The translations under genes were made by a program, and so were the position numbers. This document shows, one piece after another, positions 40,955 to 50,032 of a stretch of DNA of 64,000 bases (the first letter of the stretch is position 1; each line of letters begins with the position of its first letter). The DNA is from Shinella zoogloeoides (GTDB taxonomy: Bacteria; Pseudomonadota; Alphaproteobacteria; Rhizobiales; Rhizobiaceae), in NCBI RefSeq assembly GCF_030733845.1, contig NZ_CP132310.1, positions 1 through 64,000 of the forward strand, given 5' to 3'. Below the pieces are notes generated by a model, which did not search any database, had not been told where the DNA came from, and saw only the letters and a list, made by a program, of their open reading frames with translations.

Positions 40955-40972
40955 TTGGTAAGCGCTTACTTA
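40955..40972. promoter_or_regulatory. Operator before the fibre genes
   Basis: TTGGTAAGCGCTTACTTA, followed by TATCAT in the -10 position. No clear -35 box. Confidence 0.65.
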
Positions 40973-41026
40973 TCATGATAGAATCCTCGCCACACCACGT
41001 TTCACTGAGGCGCGCACGGAGTCGCT

Positions 41027-41371
41027 ATGTCGTCGGTCAAGGTTCCCGGAAAGATCATTCAGGCTGGCTACGGCTGGACGATGCGCATCGTCGTCGGCGA
41101 AAGCACGACCCTTTTTCCCACGGGCGCAACCTTCCGTGCTCAGGTCAGGCGCGACCCGGATGTGAATGACGTCCTTTACGAGATGACCACCGCCAACGGC
41201 GCGATCACGCGCGTCAACGGCAACACGCTGGATCTCTCCATTCCCGGAACTGCGACCGCCGGCTGGCCGTCGCGAAAAGCTTTCATCGACATCGTTCGCA
41301 CCGACACACCGCAGCCGATCCATCTCGGCTTTCGTCTCGTCGTGCCCGTTCAGCAGCCGATTACGAGGTAG
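41027..41371 (+). CDS. Fibre-upstream structural protein
   Basis: A 114-residue beta-rich protein (KIIQAGYGWTMRIVVGEST) that precedes the large fibre gene. It may bind the fibre or the tip. Its leader contains the operator at 40955 and a large inverted repeat. No family recognised. Confidence 0.55.
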   Translation: MSSVKVPGKIIQAGYGWTMRIVVGESTTLFPTGATFRAQVRRDPDVNDVLYEMTTANGAITRVNGNTLDLSIPGTATAGWPSRKAFIDIVRTDTPQPIHLGFRLVVPVQQPITR

Positions 41372-41374
41372 GTG

Positions 41375-44300
41375 ATGGCAGAGGAGAACCTCGTTTCGGT
41401 CGTTCTTGGCGACATCGAGATCATGCGCCTGGAGACGGCTCCGGCGGAGATCCGCTTCGAGCACAATGGCGACATCGAAATCCAGTATTTCGGTAGCGAG
41501 CGCCCCGAAATCACTCTCATGGGGCTTGGACCGGCTGGTCCCACTGGCATCAAAGGCGACCAAGGTCTCAAAGGCGACAAGGGCGACAAAGGCGATAAGG
41601 GTGATAAGGGTGACACCGGCGACATCACGCCCGCTCTCGTCAGTCTCCGGGATCAAGCGCAGGCGGCTGCTACGGCTGCGAACACCTCCAAGACGGACGC
41701 CGCCGGCTCCGCAACGAACTCGGCCACGTCTGCGACGGCGGCTCAGACCGCTCGTTCCGGCGCTGAGACCGCTCGCACCGATGCCCAGACAGCGCGCACG
41801 CAGGCGCAAACCGCGCGCACCGGAGCTGAAACCGCTCGGGATACTGCGAACACGCACGCCACGTCGGCCTCGACGTCGGCCGCCAACGCCGCCACGAGCG
41901 CCGCAAACGCACTCGCATCCAAACAGGATGCGGCGGGCAGCGCGACCGCTGCGGCAAACAGCGCCCAGGCCGCCAACGCTGCAGAACAGGGCGCGGAAGA
42001 CATTCTGGAGCACCTTCGCGGCTCGTTCCTTGGCCTTCAGGCAAACGATCCGGCTGTTGATCTGAACGGCAACGCGCTCACCGGCGGCGAGGTCTACGTC
42101 AACTCGACATCCGGTCGTCTGCGCTTCTACAGCGGCTCTGTATGGTCGAACATCGGCGTGACCGAACCCGAGATGGCTGCGCAGATCCAGGCCGCCGTCA
42201 ACGCGTTGGTCAATGGCGCCGGTGCCACGCTCGACACGCTGGCCGAGATCGCCCAGGCGCTCGGAAATGATCCGAACTTCGCCACAACGATGACCTCGGC
42301 AATCGCCGGCAAGCTCGCCAAGAGCCAGAACCTCGCGGACGTGGCCGATACCGCCGCTGCGCGCGCCAACATCGGCGCGAACAACGCCGGCAACCTGACC
42401 ACCGGCACGCTTCCAGGCGCGCGCTTCAACGACACCTCGCACGGCAACCGAGGCGGAGGCGCGCTGCATGCCGCTGCCACACAGAGCGTCGCTGGCTTCA
42501 TGTCGGCCGCCGACAAGACCAAGCTCGACACCCTGGATCTCGGCGACCACACGCAGGTCGAGCTTGCCAACGCGCCCCTGAAGGACACCCCGGTTGATGG
42601 TGACTCCCTTGCGCTGCTCGACAGCGCCAGCGGGAGCGCGATCAAACGCACGACCTGGCTTCGTATCAAGGCTGTTCTGAAGTCCTACTTCGACACGCTG
42701 TATTCGACCGTCGGCCACGTTCACACCAAGGCGCAGATCACCGATTTCGCTCATGCTCACGCGATTGGCGATCTTCCGGTTGCGGCGTCCGGCGCCAGCT
42801 CGACCACTCAAATCGTTCGCGCCGATGACACGCGCCTGTCGAATGCGCGCACGCCGCTGGCACATGTGCACCCGATCGCCGATGTGACCAATCTCCAGAC
42901 CACTCTCGATGGAAAGCAAGCGGCGCTCAGCGTGGTTCCCCAAGCCGAGGCCGAGGCGGGCACGGCGACGACCTCGCGCATCTGGACCGCCCAGCGCGTC
43001 AAGCAGGCGATCGACAAGTTCGCCTTCGTGACCAACGGCAACCTCGGATCTGCCGAGGATCTTGATAACTACATTACGCCGGGTCTTTGGCATCAGGCCG
43101 CGAACGCAAGCGCAACAGCGGGCGCGAATTATCCCGTCGGCCTGGCTGGCATGCTGACCGTTACGGCGGGCGGTAGCATGGTCTACCAGTCGTATCAGGC
43201 CTATTCGACCGGCAAGGTCTATACACGCTGCAAGTATCAGACGACCTGGTATGGTTGGGTGGAGACAGCGCTCGTCGGCCACGGCCACGCTATCGCCGAC
43301 ATCGCCAATCTTCAGACGACGCTCAACGGCAAACTCAATACCACTGGTGGCACGGTTAGCGGGAGCCTCACGGGAACGGGCAATATCGACTTCGCCCGCT
43401 TCTACGGGACCAACAGCGACACGGCCGCTGCCCCGTCCTTCACGAACGCCGCCGACCTCAACACCGGCATCTGGTTCCCGGCTGCCGACCAGATCGGCTT
43501 TTCTACGGGCGGCACGAACCGAGTTACGATCTCGGCTTCCGGTATTGCTGGTGCTGGTGGTGGGCTCACCGGCCTGAACGGCTCGAATATCTCGACCGGC
43601 ACGGTGGCCGACGCTCGGCTGCCGACCGCGATGGGCTCGAAGACGTTCACCACCGAGATCCGTGTCGATAGCACGGGCAATTCCCACGTTTGGCACCGTC
43701 TGAATGGCGTCAATCGCGGTTTGACCTATCACAATGCCACCACGCCGGGCATGCACTGGAACCTCTACAACAGTTCCGGCGCCTATGTCCGATCGCTGAA
43801 TTATCGCGAGTCCGATGGCCGCTTCTATGTAGATGGCTATGTTCATTCTGCCGGCGATCTGTATGTAGGTTCGGCTGGCACCTACATCACGACCGATGGC
43901 AATATCGCCTTTACCGGTGGAATGGCCACTGCCTTCGGCGCCTCGCTCTGGGAGGCTCTCAACGCACGCGTCAAGAATGATGGCGGCACCTATGGCATCA
44001 ACATCTCCGGTAACGCCGGAACGGCTAACCGAGCATATCCGCGTCGTGTAGGCGGCGGAGATCTGAACTTCAACTGGTCCGGACAGGGCGGCCAGCCGAC
44101 TTGGTTGTGGGGCGGCACTGACGGGACGAACATGTATGTTTACAATCCGTCGAACTTCAACGTCGCCTATGCCAACAATGCAGGAAACGCTGATACAGTT
44201 GGTGGACTTGCGCCTTCGGCGTTTGCCCAAGTTCATCAGGGTGCTGGTAACGGCGACACCAATTTCCCGATCGGACATACGATTGCGGCCCGCCTTAATC

Positions 44301-44479
44301 CAGGTGGCTGGTCCGAGCGGAACGCCTCTAGAGCACTAAATCTCGTTTCCGGCACTGCAATTGAGTATTGCTCTTCAAATTCAGGTCTTGCCGGAAACGC
44401 TCTTGCGGGAACGTGGCGCTGTCGGGGTATTACCCAGGTTGACCCGATCGCCGTCCAGCTTTTTGAGAGGACTGCATAA
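41375..44479 (+). CDS. Tail fibre with collagen-like and fibre repeats
   Basis: A 1034-residue protein. A short N-terminal adaptor (1-50) is followed by a collagen-like run of GXY triplets (about 52-84, GPAGPTGIKGDQGLKGDKGD), an Ala/Thr-rich coiled coil (90-215) with TAR-type repeats, then phage fibre repeats including IAQALGNDPNFATTMTSAIA and the ANIGANNAGNLTTGTLPGAR segment of Stf-like fibres. The C-terminal 300 residues, rich in Gly, Asn and Ser, should contain the receptor-binding tip. ATG 41375 is preferred; GTG 41372 overlaps the upstream stop region. Confidence 0.9.
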   Translation: MAEENLVSVVLGDIEIMRLETAPAEIRFEHNGDIEIQYFGSERPEITLMGLGPAGPTGIKGDQGLKGDKGDKGDKGDKGDTGDITPALVSLRDQAQAAATAANTSKTDAAGSATNSATSATAAQTARSGAETARTDAQTARTQAQTARTGAETARDTANTHATSASTSAANAATSAANALASKQDAAGSATAAANSAQAANAAEQGAEDILEHLRGSFLGLQANDPAVDLNGNALTGGEVYVNSTSGRLRFYSGSVWSNIGVTEPEMAAQIQAAVNALVNGAGATLDTLAEIAQALGNDPNFATTMTSAIAGKLAKSQNLADVADTAAARANIGANNAGNLTTGTLPGARFNDTSHGNRGGGALHAAATQSVAGFMSAADKTKLDTLDLGDHTQVELANAPLKDTPVDGDSLALLDSASGSAIKRTTWLRIKAVLKSYFDTLYSTVGHVHTKAQITDFAHAHAIGDLPVAASGASSTTQIVRADDTRLSNARTPLAHVHPIADVTNLQTTLDGKQAALSVVPQAEAEAGTATTSRIWTAQRVKQAIDKFAFVTNGNLGSAEDLDNYITPGLWHQAANASATAGANYPVGLAGMLTVTAGGSMVYQSYQAYSTGKVYTRCKYQTTWYGWVETALVGHGHAIADIANLQTTLNGKLNTTGGTVSGSLTGTGNIDFARFYGTNSDTAAAPSFTNAADLNTGIWFPAADQIGFSTGGTNRVTISASGIAGAGGGLTGLNGSNISTGTVADARLPTAMGSKTFTTEIRVDSTGNSHVWHRLNGVNRGLTYHNATTPGMHWNLYNSSGAYVRSLNYRESDGRFYVDGYVHSAGDLYVGSAGTYITTDGNIAFTGGMATAFGASLWEALNARVKNDGGTYGINISGNAGTANRAYPRRVGGGDLNFNWSGQGGQPTWLWGGTDGTNMYVYNPSNFNVAYANNAGNADTVGGLAPSAFAQVHQGAGNGDTNFPIGHTIAARLNPGGWSERNASRALNLVSGTAIEYCSSNSGLAGNALAGTWRCRGITQVDPIAVQLFERTA

Positions 44480-44958
44480 TGCTGGCACTAAACTCAGTTG
44501 CATCGGTCAAGGCGACACCCGAGAATGGTGTCTATCTTTTGGACTGCAATATCACTGACCGTGATGGATTTACCTACGACTGTGAGTATTGCAGCCGCCC
44601 CGAGGACATGTTCGGTCTGAACCCGACCATTCGCGAGTGGCTTGTCGAAAACGAAGGCTCGTATCAGGTGGTCCCCTACGTTCCGCCGACCGTAGAGGAG
44701 ATGCGCGCCACGTTTCCGCTTCTCACGTCCCGGCAGTTCTGGCTCGCCGCTGCAAATATCGGCGTCACGAAGGCCCTGGTCGCGAGCACGATCGAGGCGC
44801 TGGATGTGTCCGATGTGGAAAAGGCGACGCTGATGGTTGAATTGATGGAATCCACGACCTTCGAGCGGCTGCACTATGCCGTGGTTGATCTCGCAAACGC
44901 GCTCAATATTCCAGCGCAGCAGCTCGATGACCTCTGGATGTGGGGCTCAGCGCTTTAG
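44479..44958 (+). CDS. Fibre-associated protein
   Basis: A 159-residue protein that overlaps the fibre stop by one base. The N-terminal part contains a short beta region with CEYCSRPEDMF and the C-terminal part is helical (SRQFWLAAANIGVTKALVAS). Position after the fibre fits a fibre assembly chaperone or tip protein. The helical C-terminus resembles tail-fibre assembly proteins of some alphaproteobacterial phages, without certainty. Confidence 0.55.
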   Translation: MLALNSVASVKATPENGVYLLDCNITDRDGFTYDCEYCSRPEDMFGLNPTIREWLVENEGSYQVVPYVPPTVEEMRATFPLLTSRQFWLAAANIGVTKALVASTIEALDVSDVEKATLMVELMESTTFERLHYAVVDLANALNIPAQQLDDLWMWGSAL

Positions 44959-44980
44959 GTCGAAAAGCGACTGAATCAAA

Positions 44981-44998
44981 TACGTCAGCACTTACTTA
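44981..44998. promoter_or_regulatory. Operator before phoH
   Basis: TACGTCAGCACTTACTTA with a perfect right half and a weaker left half, 62 bases before the PhoH start. Confidence 0.55.
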
Positions 44999-45059
44999 CT
45001 CAGAGGGAATCCGGTAAAGTATCTGGGTAGTTCATACTCTCCACTGGAGCCCTCGGAAA

Positions 45060-45824
45060 ATGTCCAAGCCCAAGAAGTCCGTCGCCCGCCAAACCCGTCG
45101 CGACGTGCGCGCCTCTTCGCGTGACCACTCCAAGCTGATCGCTTCCGTCGATCGATCCCTTCCCCAGGCGCCGACGCCCGTTCGCCGTGAACCTGTGAAG
45201 CCGCTTACCGCTGGGCAGAAGCGTTACGACGTCGCCATCGCAAGCAAGGACATCATCTTCGGCCAGGGACCGGCTGGCACGGGCAAGACCTGGTATGCCG
45301 TTCAGAAGGCCGCCGAGGCTTACAAGGCAGGGCTGATCAGGAAGATTTACGTGACCCGCCCGGCGATCGAGGTGGGCGAGGGCATGGGCTTTCTCCCTGG
45401 TGAGCTGGACGAGAAGTTTGCGCCCTACCTGATTCCGCTCAAGGAAGCATTCTGCGAGGCGCTCGGCTCCGGTCATTACGAATACTGCCTGAAGGCCGGC
45501 GTCATCGAGCCGGTGCCTCTGGCGTTCATTCGCGGTCGCACCCTGAAGGACGCCTGGGTGCTCGCCGACGAAATGCAGAATGCCACCAAATCCGAGTTCA
45601 AGGCGCTGCTGACCCGTATCGGCGAGAACGCCAAGTTCATCGTCAACGGCGATACCTCGCAGATCGATGAGAAGATCGGCGGATCGTCCGGCCTGGAAGA
45701 TGCTATTCGGCGGATCGGCAACCACAGCCAGGTCTCCGTGATCACCTTCGGGCGCAGCGAGATCGTCCGCTCCGGCCTTTGCCAGGATATCGTCGAAGCT
45801 TACGAGGGGCCGAAACCTAAGTAA
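45060..45824 (+). CDS. phoH: PhoH-family ATPase
   Basis: A 254-residue protein with Walker A GPAGTGKT (70-77), Walker B VLADEMQNAT and the strand IFGQGPAGTGK typical of PhoH. The segment TRPAIEVGEGMGFLPGELDE is the most conserved part of the family. Phage PhoH proteins are ATPases with proposed RNA or phosphate-stress roles; their exact job is unsettled. An N-terminal extension of 55 basic residues is present. The stop codon lies in an operator. Confidence 0.92.
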   Translation: MSKPKKSVARQTRRDVRASSRDHSKLIASVDRSLPQAPTPVRREPVKPLTAGQKRYDVAIASKDIIFGQGPAGTGKTWYAVQKAAEAYKAGLIRKIYVTRPAIEVGEGMGFLPGELDEKFAPYLIPLKEAFCEALGSGHYEYCLKAGVIEPVPLAFIRGRTLKDAWVLADEMQNATKSEFKALLTRIGENAKFIVNGDTSQIDEKIGGSSGLEDAIRRIGNHSQVSVITFGRSEIVRSGLCQDIVEAYEGPKPK

Positions 45825-45835
45825 TCGCCTACTGA
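45818..45835. promoter_or_regulatory. Operator overlapping the phoH stop
   Basis: TAAGTAATCGCCTACTGA; its bases 5-7 are the stop codon of phoH. Confidence 0.55.
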
Positions 45836-45875
45836 GTTCTGCTATATCGTCGTCGTCACAGAAACACATGGTCCA

Positions 45876-46628
45876 ATGAGTATGATGCAGCAGAACGAAA
45901 TGACGATGGGTGGCGATCTCGAAATCAGGCATTCGCCGCTTGAAGACGATATCGTCGCCCACCGTTTCATCCAGAACCAGAAGACGCTCCAGTTCGAGAC
46001 TGATCTGTTCGCATCCAAGTGGTTCGACTACCGCCATCTGACACCGCTCGCCGCCACCCGCCTCTACATTCAGGCATATGATGGCGTCTACCGCCGGCAC
46101 TACGCGGTGAACATGGACCACAACGCAGCGAAATACGTTCGAACGATCTCCATCGACGAGATCTTTGGCGGGCTGGATGCGCCTGAAAGCTCCACGCACA
46201 AGAAAGCCAAGAGCCACTTTACCGCTTGCTGGCACGGCCGGCAGATGGCCGACATGTTGGGCATGCCCTACGAGGTCTATCTCGACCTCGCGTTCGAATA
46301 CCGGCTGCGTTACTGGAACCGCCCCTACCTGCCGCAGCCGCAGCACCTCTACAGCGACATGGTGGTTGATCGCGTGCAGCAGCGATGGCCTGAGCTTCAG
46401 GCGGCGCGGCTCTACACGAGCGATCATCCAGCCTACCTGATCGAGAACTACCAGAATCTACCGCAGCAGAACGACTACCACGAGTGGCTGTTCAAACAGG
46501 CGGGGCTCCGCGCCAACCCAGGCGAAATGCTGGGACGTTTCGTCAACGAAGACCTTCTCCCGGTCGAGAAAATCAAAGGACGGGTCGAGGAGGGGGTCTT
46601 CGAGATCGCCCGAACGTATATGCATTAA
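45876..46628 (+). CDS. Hypothetical protein
   Basis: A 250-residue protein without a recognised motif. Helical and aromatic-rich, it carries many Tyr, His and Asp residues (FDYRHLTPLAATRLYIQAYD) and a charged C-terminus (EKIKGRVEEGVFEIARTY). Located between PhoH and the Hfq-like gene. The ribosome site is weak; another ATG lies at 45882. Confidence 0.65.
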   Translation: MSMMQQNEMTMGGDLEIRHSPLEDDIVAHRFIQNQKTLQFETDLFASKWFDYRHLTPLAATRLYIQAYDGVYRRHYAVNMDHNAAKYVRTISIDEIFGGLDAPESSTHKKAKSHFTACWHGRQMADMLGMPYEVYLDLAFEYRLRYWNRPYLPQPQHLYSDMVVDRVQQRWPELQAARLYTSDHPAYLIENYQNLPQQNDYHEWLFKQAGLRANPGEMLGRFVNEDLLPVEKIKGRVEEGVFEIARTYMH

Positions 46629-46633
46629 CCCTT

Positions 46634-46661
46634 CGCTATTTCGCTATATCACGAAATAGCG
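46634..46661. promoter_or_regulatory. Dispersed TTTCGC/GCTA element, perfect inverted repeat
   Basis: CGCTATTTCG (46634-46643) and CGAAATAGCG (46652-46661) are perfect arms around CTATATCA. It lies 20 bases before the start of the Hfq-like gene. Confidence 0.6.
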
Positions 46662-46681
46662 CAATCGAGAGAAAGCAGAAA

Positions 46682-46972
46682 ATGCAGTCCCATCATCATA
46701 GTGGCCGTCGCGAGGACGGCTTCCGTCCCAACAAGAAAAAGACCATCACCCTGAAGGAGTCCAGACCCAAGTCCTGGAGCCATCAGGACGATCTCACGGC
46801 CGCAATCGGCAAGAAGATTCGCCTGATGCGCGCGCCGATGCCGAATATCGAGGGTAAGGTGCTCGCCGCCGATCAGTTCACAGTCAAGGTCGAAGTTCAG
46901 AGCCCCTCGGGCGCGCTTTCTGCTGTCGTAGTGTTTAAGTCAGCGCTTACTTCCTTCGAGGTGTTGGCGTGA
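46682..46972 (+). CDS. Hfq/Sm-like small protein
   Basis: A 96-residue protein. The basic, His-rich N-terminus (QSHHHSGRREDGF) is followed by an Sm-like core: KKIRLMRAP for strand 1, NIEGKVLAADQFTVKVEVQ for the Sm1 motif and AVVVFKSALTSFEV, which aligns with the Hfq Sm2 signature YKHAIST. The order and spacing match Hfq. It may bind RNA, either regulating phage mRNAs or countering host sRNAs. It is coupled to the DnaB-like helicase gene and its last codons contain an operator. Confidence 0.6.
   Translation: MQSHHHSGRREDGFRPNKKKTITLKESRPKSWSHQDDLTAAIGKKIRLMRAPMPNIEGKVLAADQFTVKVEVQSPSGALSAVVVFKSALTSFEVLA
46936..46953. promoter_or_regulatory. Operator inside the Hfq-like coding sequence
   Basis: TAAGTCAGCGCTTACTTC, 17 of 18 consensus-compatible positions, 16 bases before the helicase start. 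Confidence 0.55.
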
Positions 46973-48303
46973 GCGAGGAGGTTCTTGAGCAGCAGTCCTA
47001 CGAGTTCGATGGCGCCTTCCAGCAGAAGATCGTCTCGCTGTTCATGCGCGACACACAGTTCGCCATGCGCACCAAGGATCTGATCAAGGCGGAGTATTTC
47101 ACCGAAGCTGCCTCCGGCGCCGTCGTGAACATGGTTCAGGAGCACCTGAAGACCTACAAGGCCGCGCCGGATCCCCGCATCATTCCGACACTGCTCAAGG
47201 ATGCCTTCGCCGCCAAACGCATTCGTCCCGACATGAAGGACGATGTGGTCGCTGTCGTAAAGGGCGCGCTCGGCAAGAACGTCGACCTCAGCAACTCGAA
47301 TTACGTCCTCGACAAGGTGAAGGACTTCGCTCGTCACCAGGCTGTCGAGCAGGCGATCATGGCGTCACTTCCGGCTCTCGAAAAAAAGGACTGGAAGTCC
47401 ATCGAGAAGCTGATGAAGGGCGCGCTGTCGGTCGGCGCTTCGGTGGACAGCCAGGACTACGACTACTGGAAGGAAATCGATAGCCGGACCATCCGGCGCG
47501 AAGACATCAAGGCAGGCCGCCTAGTCAAGCGTGGCATCACGACAGGCTACACCGGCATGGATGCCTATCTCTTCCACGCCGGATGGGGTCGCCGTGAGCT
47601 GTCGTGCCTCATGGGCGCTGCGAAGGCAGGTAAATCGCTCGGCCTTGGTGACTTTACCAAGAACGCCTCCCTGGCCGGCTTCAACGCCTTCTACGGGTCG
47701 TGCGAAGTCGCCTCGTGGATCATCGCCGAGCGTATCGACGCCGCGCTCTCCGACACCATGATCAAGGATCTGGCGGTCGATCCCGCTACCGTGAAAGCGA
47801 AGATCCAGGCAATGGAGGCAAAGTCTGGCGCCTTCAAGATGCGGGATTTCGCGTCCGGCACCTTGAAGCCGTCTCAGCTCCACCGGATCATCGAGGAGTA
47901 TCGCAACGACGGCATCATCTTCGATCTGATCACGGTCGACTACGCCGACATCATGGCCTCCGAGTATCGCTCGGACAACCTCCAGGAAAACCTGCGCACG
48001 ATCTATATCGATCTCCGCGCCATCGCCCACGAATTCGACGCGGCTTTGCTCACGGCCACCCAGACGAACCGTGACGGCGCCAAAGCTGCGACCGCCAAGG
48101 CGACTGACGTCGGCGACGACTGGAACAAGGCTCGAACCGTTGACATTCTGATCGGCATCAACGCGACCGATGCGGAAAAGGCCGCCGGCGAAGCGCGCTT
48201 GTATTGGGCTCTTTCGCGCAACACCGAAGATGGGTTCTCGCTGCGCATCCGCCAGAACCGCCAGAAGATGCAATTCCTCAACAAGATTATTGCGCGGGAA
48301 TAG
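46969..48303 (+). CDS. DnaB-like replicative helicase
   Basis: A 444-residue protein of RecA/DnaB fold. It has Walker A GAAKAGKS (216-223) and Walker B DLITVDYADIM near residue 325. It includes the DnaB-type sequence before Walker A (TTGYTGMDAYLFHAGWGRRE) and an arginine-finger area near the C-terminus (LYWALSRNTEDGFSLRIRQN). The N-terminal 150 residues fit the DnaB N-domain. It unwinds DNA at the fork; the primase gene follows. GTG start overlaps the previous stop. Confidence 0.85.
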   Translation: MSEEVLEQQSYEFDGAFQQKIVSLFMRDTQFAMRTKDLIKAEYFTEAASGAVVNMVQEHLKTYKAAPDPRIIPTLLKDAFAAKRIRPDMKDDVVAVVKGALGKNVDLSNSNYVLDKVKDFARHQAVEQAIMASLPALEKKDWKSIEKLMKGALSVGASVDSQDYDYWKEIDSRTIRREDIKAGRLVKRGITTGYTGMDAYLFHAGWGRRELSCLMGAAKAGKSLGLGDFTKNASLAGFNAFYGSCEVASWIIAERIDAALSDTMIKDLAVDPATVKAKIQAMEAKSGAFKMRDFASGTLKPSQLHRIIEEYRNDGIIFDLITVDYADIMASEYRSDNLQENLRTIYIDLRAIAHEFDAALLTATQTNRDGAKAATAKATDVGDDWNKARTVDILIGINATDAEKAAGEARLYWALSRNTEDGFSLRIRQNRQKMQFLNKIIARE

Positions 48304-48305
48304 CC

Positions 48306-49424
48306 ATGAGGGTTGAAGCCGAGGAAATCTCGAAGGAACTGGATCTGGAGTTCCTCTTCGAACGCGAGAGCCTTCCCTACAAGCTCTCGCGCGGCACATC
48401 GGGCATGCAGATCAATGCCAAACACTGCGCGGCGTGCGGCGACAGTCGCTGGCGTGTCTATCTCAACGCTGACTCGGGCGTTGGAAACTGCTTCGTGTGC
48501 AACTTCCCCTACACGAAGATGAAATTCGTGAAGGAGCATTTCCAGCTCGAATGGCGCGAAGCCTTCGATATGGCGCAGGAAATTCTCAAGGAGCAGGGCT
48601 GGCGGCCAAAGCGCCAGGCGGTTGCGGCCGTCGAACACGGCGACGTGAGGCTTCCCTACAGCATGGAGCTACCGACGGAAGACGGCTCCAATCTGCAGTA
48701 TCTGGAGCAGCGCGGCATCACGGCCGACTACGCCAAATACTTCGCGCTCCGCTACTGCGAGTTCGGCTGGTGGGAATTTGAGGAAGAGGGCGAAAAGAAG
48801 CGCCATCCCTTCGACAATCGCGTGATCATCCCGGTCTATGACCTGGACGGTCAGCTTGTCACGTTCCAGGGCCGGTCGCTGGCGCCGCCGCTCACGGTGG
48901 AGCAGAAGGAGCTTGGTCTCACCGAGCGCAAATACCTGTTCCCGAAGATGCTGCCTGGCACTGGCCGGTTCCTGCTCAACGGACAGAACGTCCACGCCAC
49001 CGCCGAGGTGGCAATGGGAGAAGGGTTCTTCGACGTCGCCGCCATGAAGATCGCCTTCGACAGTGAGGTGGCGCTCCGGCACGTCATCCCGGTCGGATCA
49101 TTCGGCAAGCATCTGAGCTACGGCGCCATGGACGGCAACGACCAGCTCGGAAGGTTCGGCAAGCTGAAGGCGAGGGGTGTCAAGCAGGTCACGATCATGT
49201 GGGATGGCGAGGAAATGGCGCTCGTCTCGGCGCTGAATGCAGCGAAACTGCTCGCTGGTATCGGTCTCGTCGTGAAGATCGCGCTGCTTCCGCCAGGGAA
49301 AGATCCGAACGAAGTTCTCCCGGAGGTGGTTGTCCGGGCATATCAGGATGCGAAGGTCTGGACGCCGGCCCTCGATATCCAGTGGCGCTTGCGAAATCCA
49401 TACGCTGCCCGCTCGGGTAAGTAA
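48306..49424 (+). CDS. DNA primase (zinc finger + TOPRIM)
   Basis: A 372-residue primase. The zinc finger uses CAAC (41-44) and CFVC (62-65). The TOPRIM domain starts at about residue 230, with GEGFFD (238-243) and the second acidic set in IMWDGEE (about 297-303). It makes RNA primers for lagging-strand synthesis with the adjacent helicase. Shorter than DnaG and without the helicase-binding C-domain. ATG 48306 is preferred over upstream starts because they overlap the helicase. Confidence 0.88.
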   Translation: MRVEAEEISKELDLEFLFERESLPYKLSRGTSGMQINAKHCAACGDSRWRVYLNADSGVGNCFVCNFPYTKMKFVKEHFQLEWREAFDMAQEILKEQGWRPKRQAVAAVEHGDVRLPYSMELPTEDGSNLQYLEQRGITADYAKYFALRYCEFGWWEFEEEGEKKRHPFDNRVIIPVYDLDGQLVTFQGRSLAPPLTVEQKELGLTERKYLFPKMLPGTGRFLLNGQNVHATAEVAMGEGFFDVAAMKIAFDSEVALRHVIPVGSFGKHLSYGAMDGNDQLGRFGKLKARGVKQVTIMWDGEEMALVSALNAAKLLAGIGLVVKIALLPPGKDPNEVLPEVVVRAYQDAKVWTPALDIQWRLRNPYAARSGK

Positions 49425-49435
49425 GCAATTAGTTA
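49418..49435. promoter_or_regulatory. Operator overlapping the primase stop
   Basis: TAAGTAAGCAATTAGTTA; the primase stop is at its bases 5-7. The -35 box at 49433 overlaps its end. Confidence 0.6.
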
Positions 49436-49461
49436 GCGACCCTTTCTGATCTCGCTATAGT
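49433..49461 (+). promoter_or_regulatory. Promoter before the WGR gene
   Basis: TTAGCG, 17-base spacer and TATAGT. The -10 lies in ATCTCGCTATAGTGAGAT, a near-perfect palindrome (49449-49466). Downstream the leader holds GCGC-GAAA-GCGC (49476-49487) and a GAGAGAGA tract. Confidence 0.5.
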
Positions 49462-49504
49462 GAGATTTGAGAGAAGCGCGAAAGCGCAAAGAGAGAGAAG
49501 AGCG

Positions 49505-50032
49505 ATGTCTGAATATCCTATGGAAGTTGCGAAAGCATCTTTGTCCCATAAGGGCGGAACGAAGGACTATTTCCTCACCCTCGTCGTGAACGCGCAGGGA
49601 AGGGCGATCGTCATTCGTCGCTGGGGCGCCAAAGGCGCTACGGGACAGGTGAGAGTCAAGAAGTTTGCCAGCCAGCTTGAAGCGGAGGTGGACTACCAGA
49701 AGGAGCTGGACCACCGTCAGTCTGGCAGCAAAGGCTACCGCATCACGGACAGCAAGACGCTCCAGATCGAGAAGCGCGAGGCTTTCCCGTTCGTCGTCGG
49801 GCGCACGGTGTTTCCGAAGATCGGCCCCGCAAACGTTCAGCATCTCGATCCTACCTACGACACGACCGGCATGCGCGAGCCCGAGAGCAACCGAGATGAC
49901 GACGACAACTTCATCGGAAACGCCACGCGGCATGTCACCATCGATCCGGATGTTGTTGCACGCGCCGAGGCTGCTCGAAAGGAAGCCGAGCTGGCGGAGA
50001 TGAAGCAGAACCCGAAGTTCGGGCGGTTCTGA
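49505..50032 (+). CDS. WGR-domain protein
   Basis: A 175-residue protein. The first 85 residues form a WGR domain (RRWGAKGATGQVRVKKF preceded by strands YFLTLVVN), known from PARP enzymes and bacterial MolR, where it contacts DNA ends or nicks and signals to another domain. The remaining part is acidic and disordered and ends QNPKFGRF, a tail shared with the next gene. The neighbourhood of helicase, primase and ligase suggests a role in DNA replication or repair. Confidence 0.75.
   Translation: MSEYPMEVAKASLSHKGGTKDYFLTLVVNAQGRAIVIRRWGAKGATGQVRVKKFASQLEAEVDYQKELDHRQSGSKGYRITDSKTLQIEKREAFPFVVGRTVFPKIGPANVQHLDPTYDTTGMREPESNRDDDDNFIGNATRHVTIDPDVVARAEAARKEAELAEMKQNPKFGRF

Noticed and set aside
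40973..44278. A 1101-codon minus-strand frame opposite the tail fibre gene
   Set aside because: Same reason: shadow of a repetitive high-GC gene on the plus strand, with no motif or start signal.
45030..45060. TTCATACTC before phoH as a third member of the large inverted-repeat family
   Set aside because: It shares TTCATACT but has no matching AGTATGA arm nearby.
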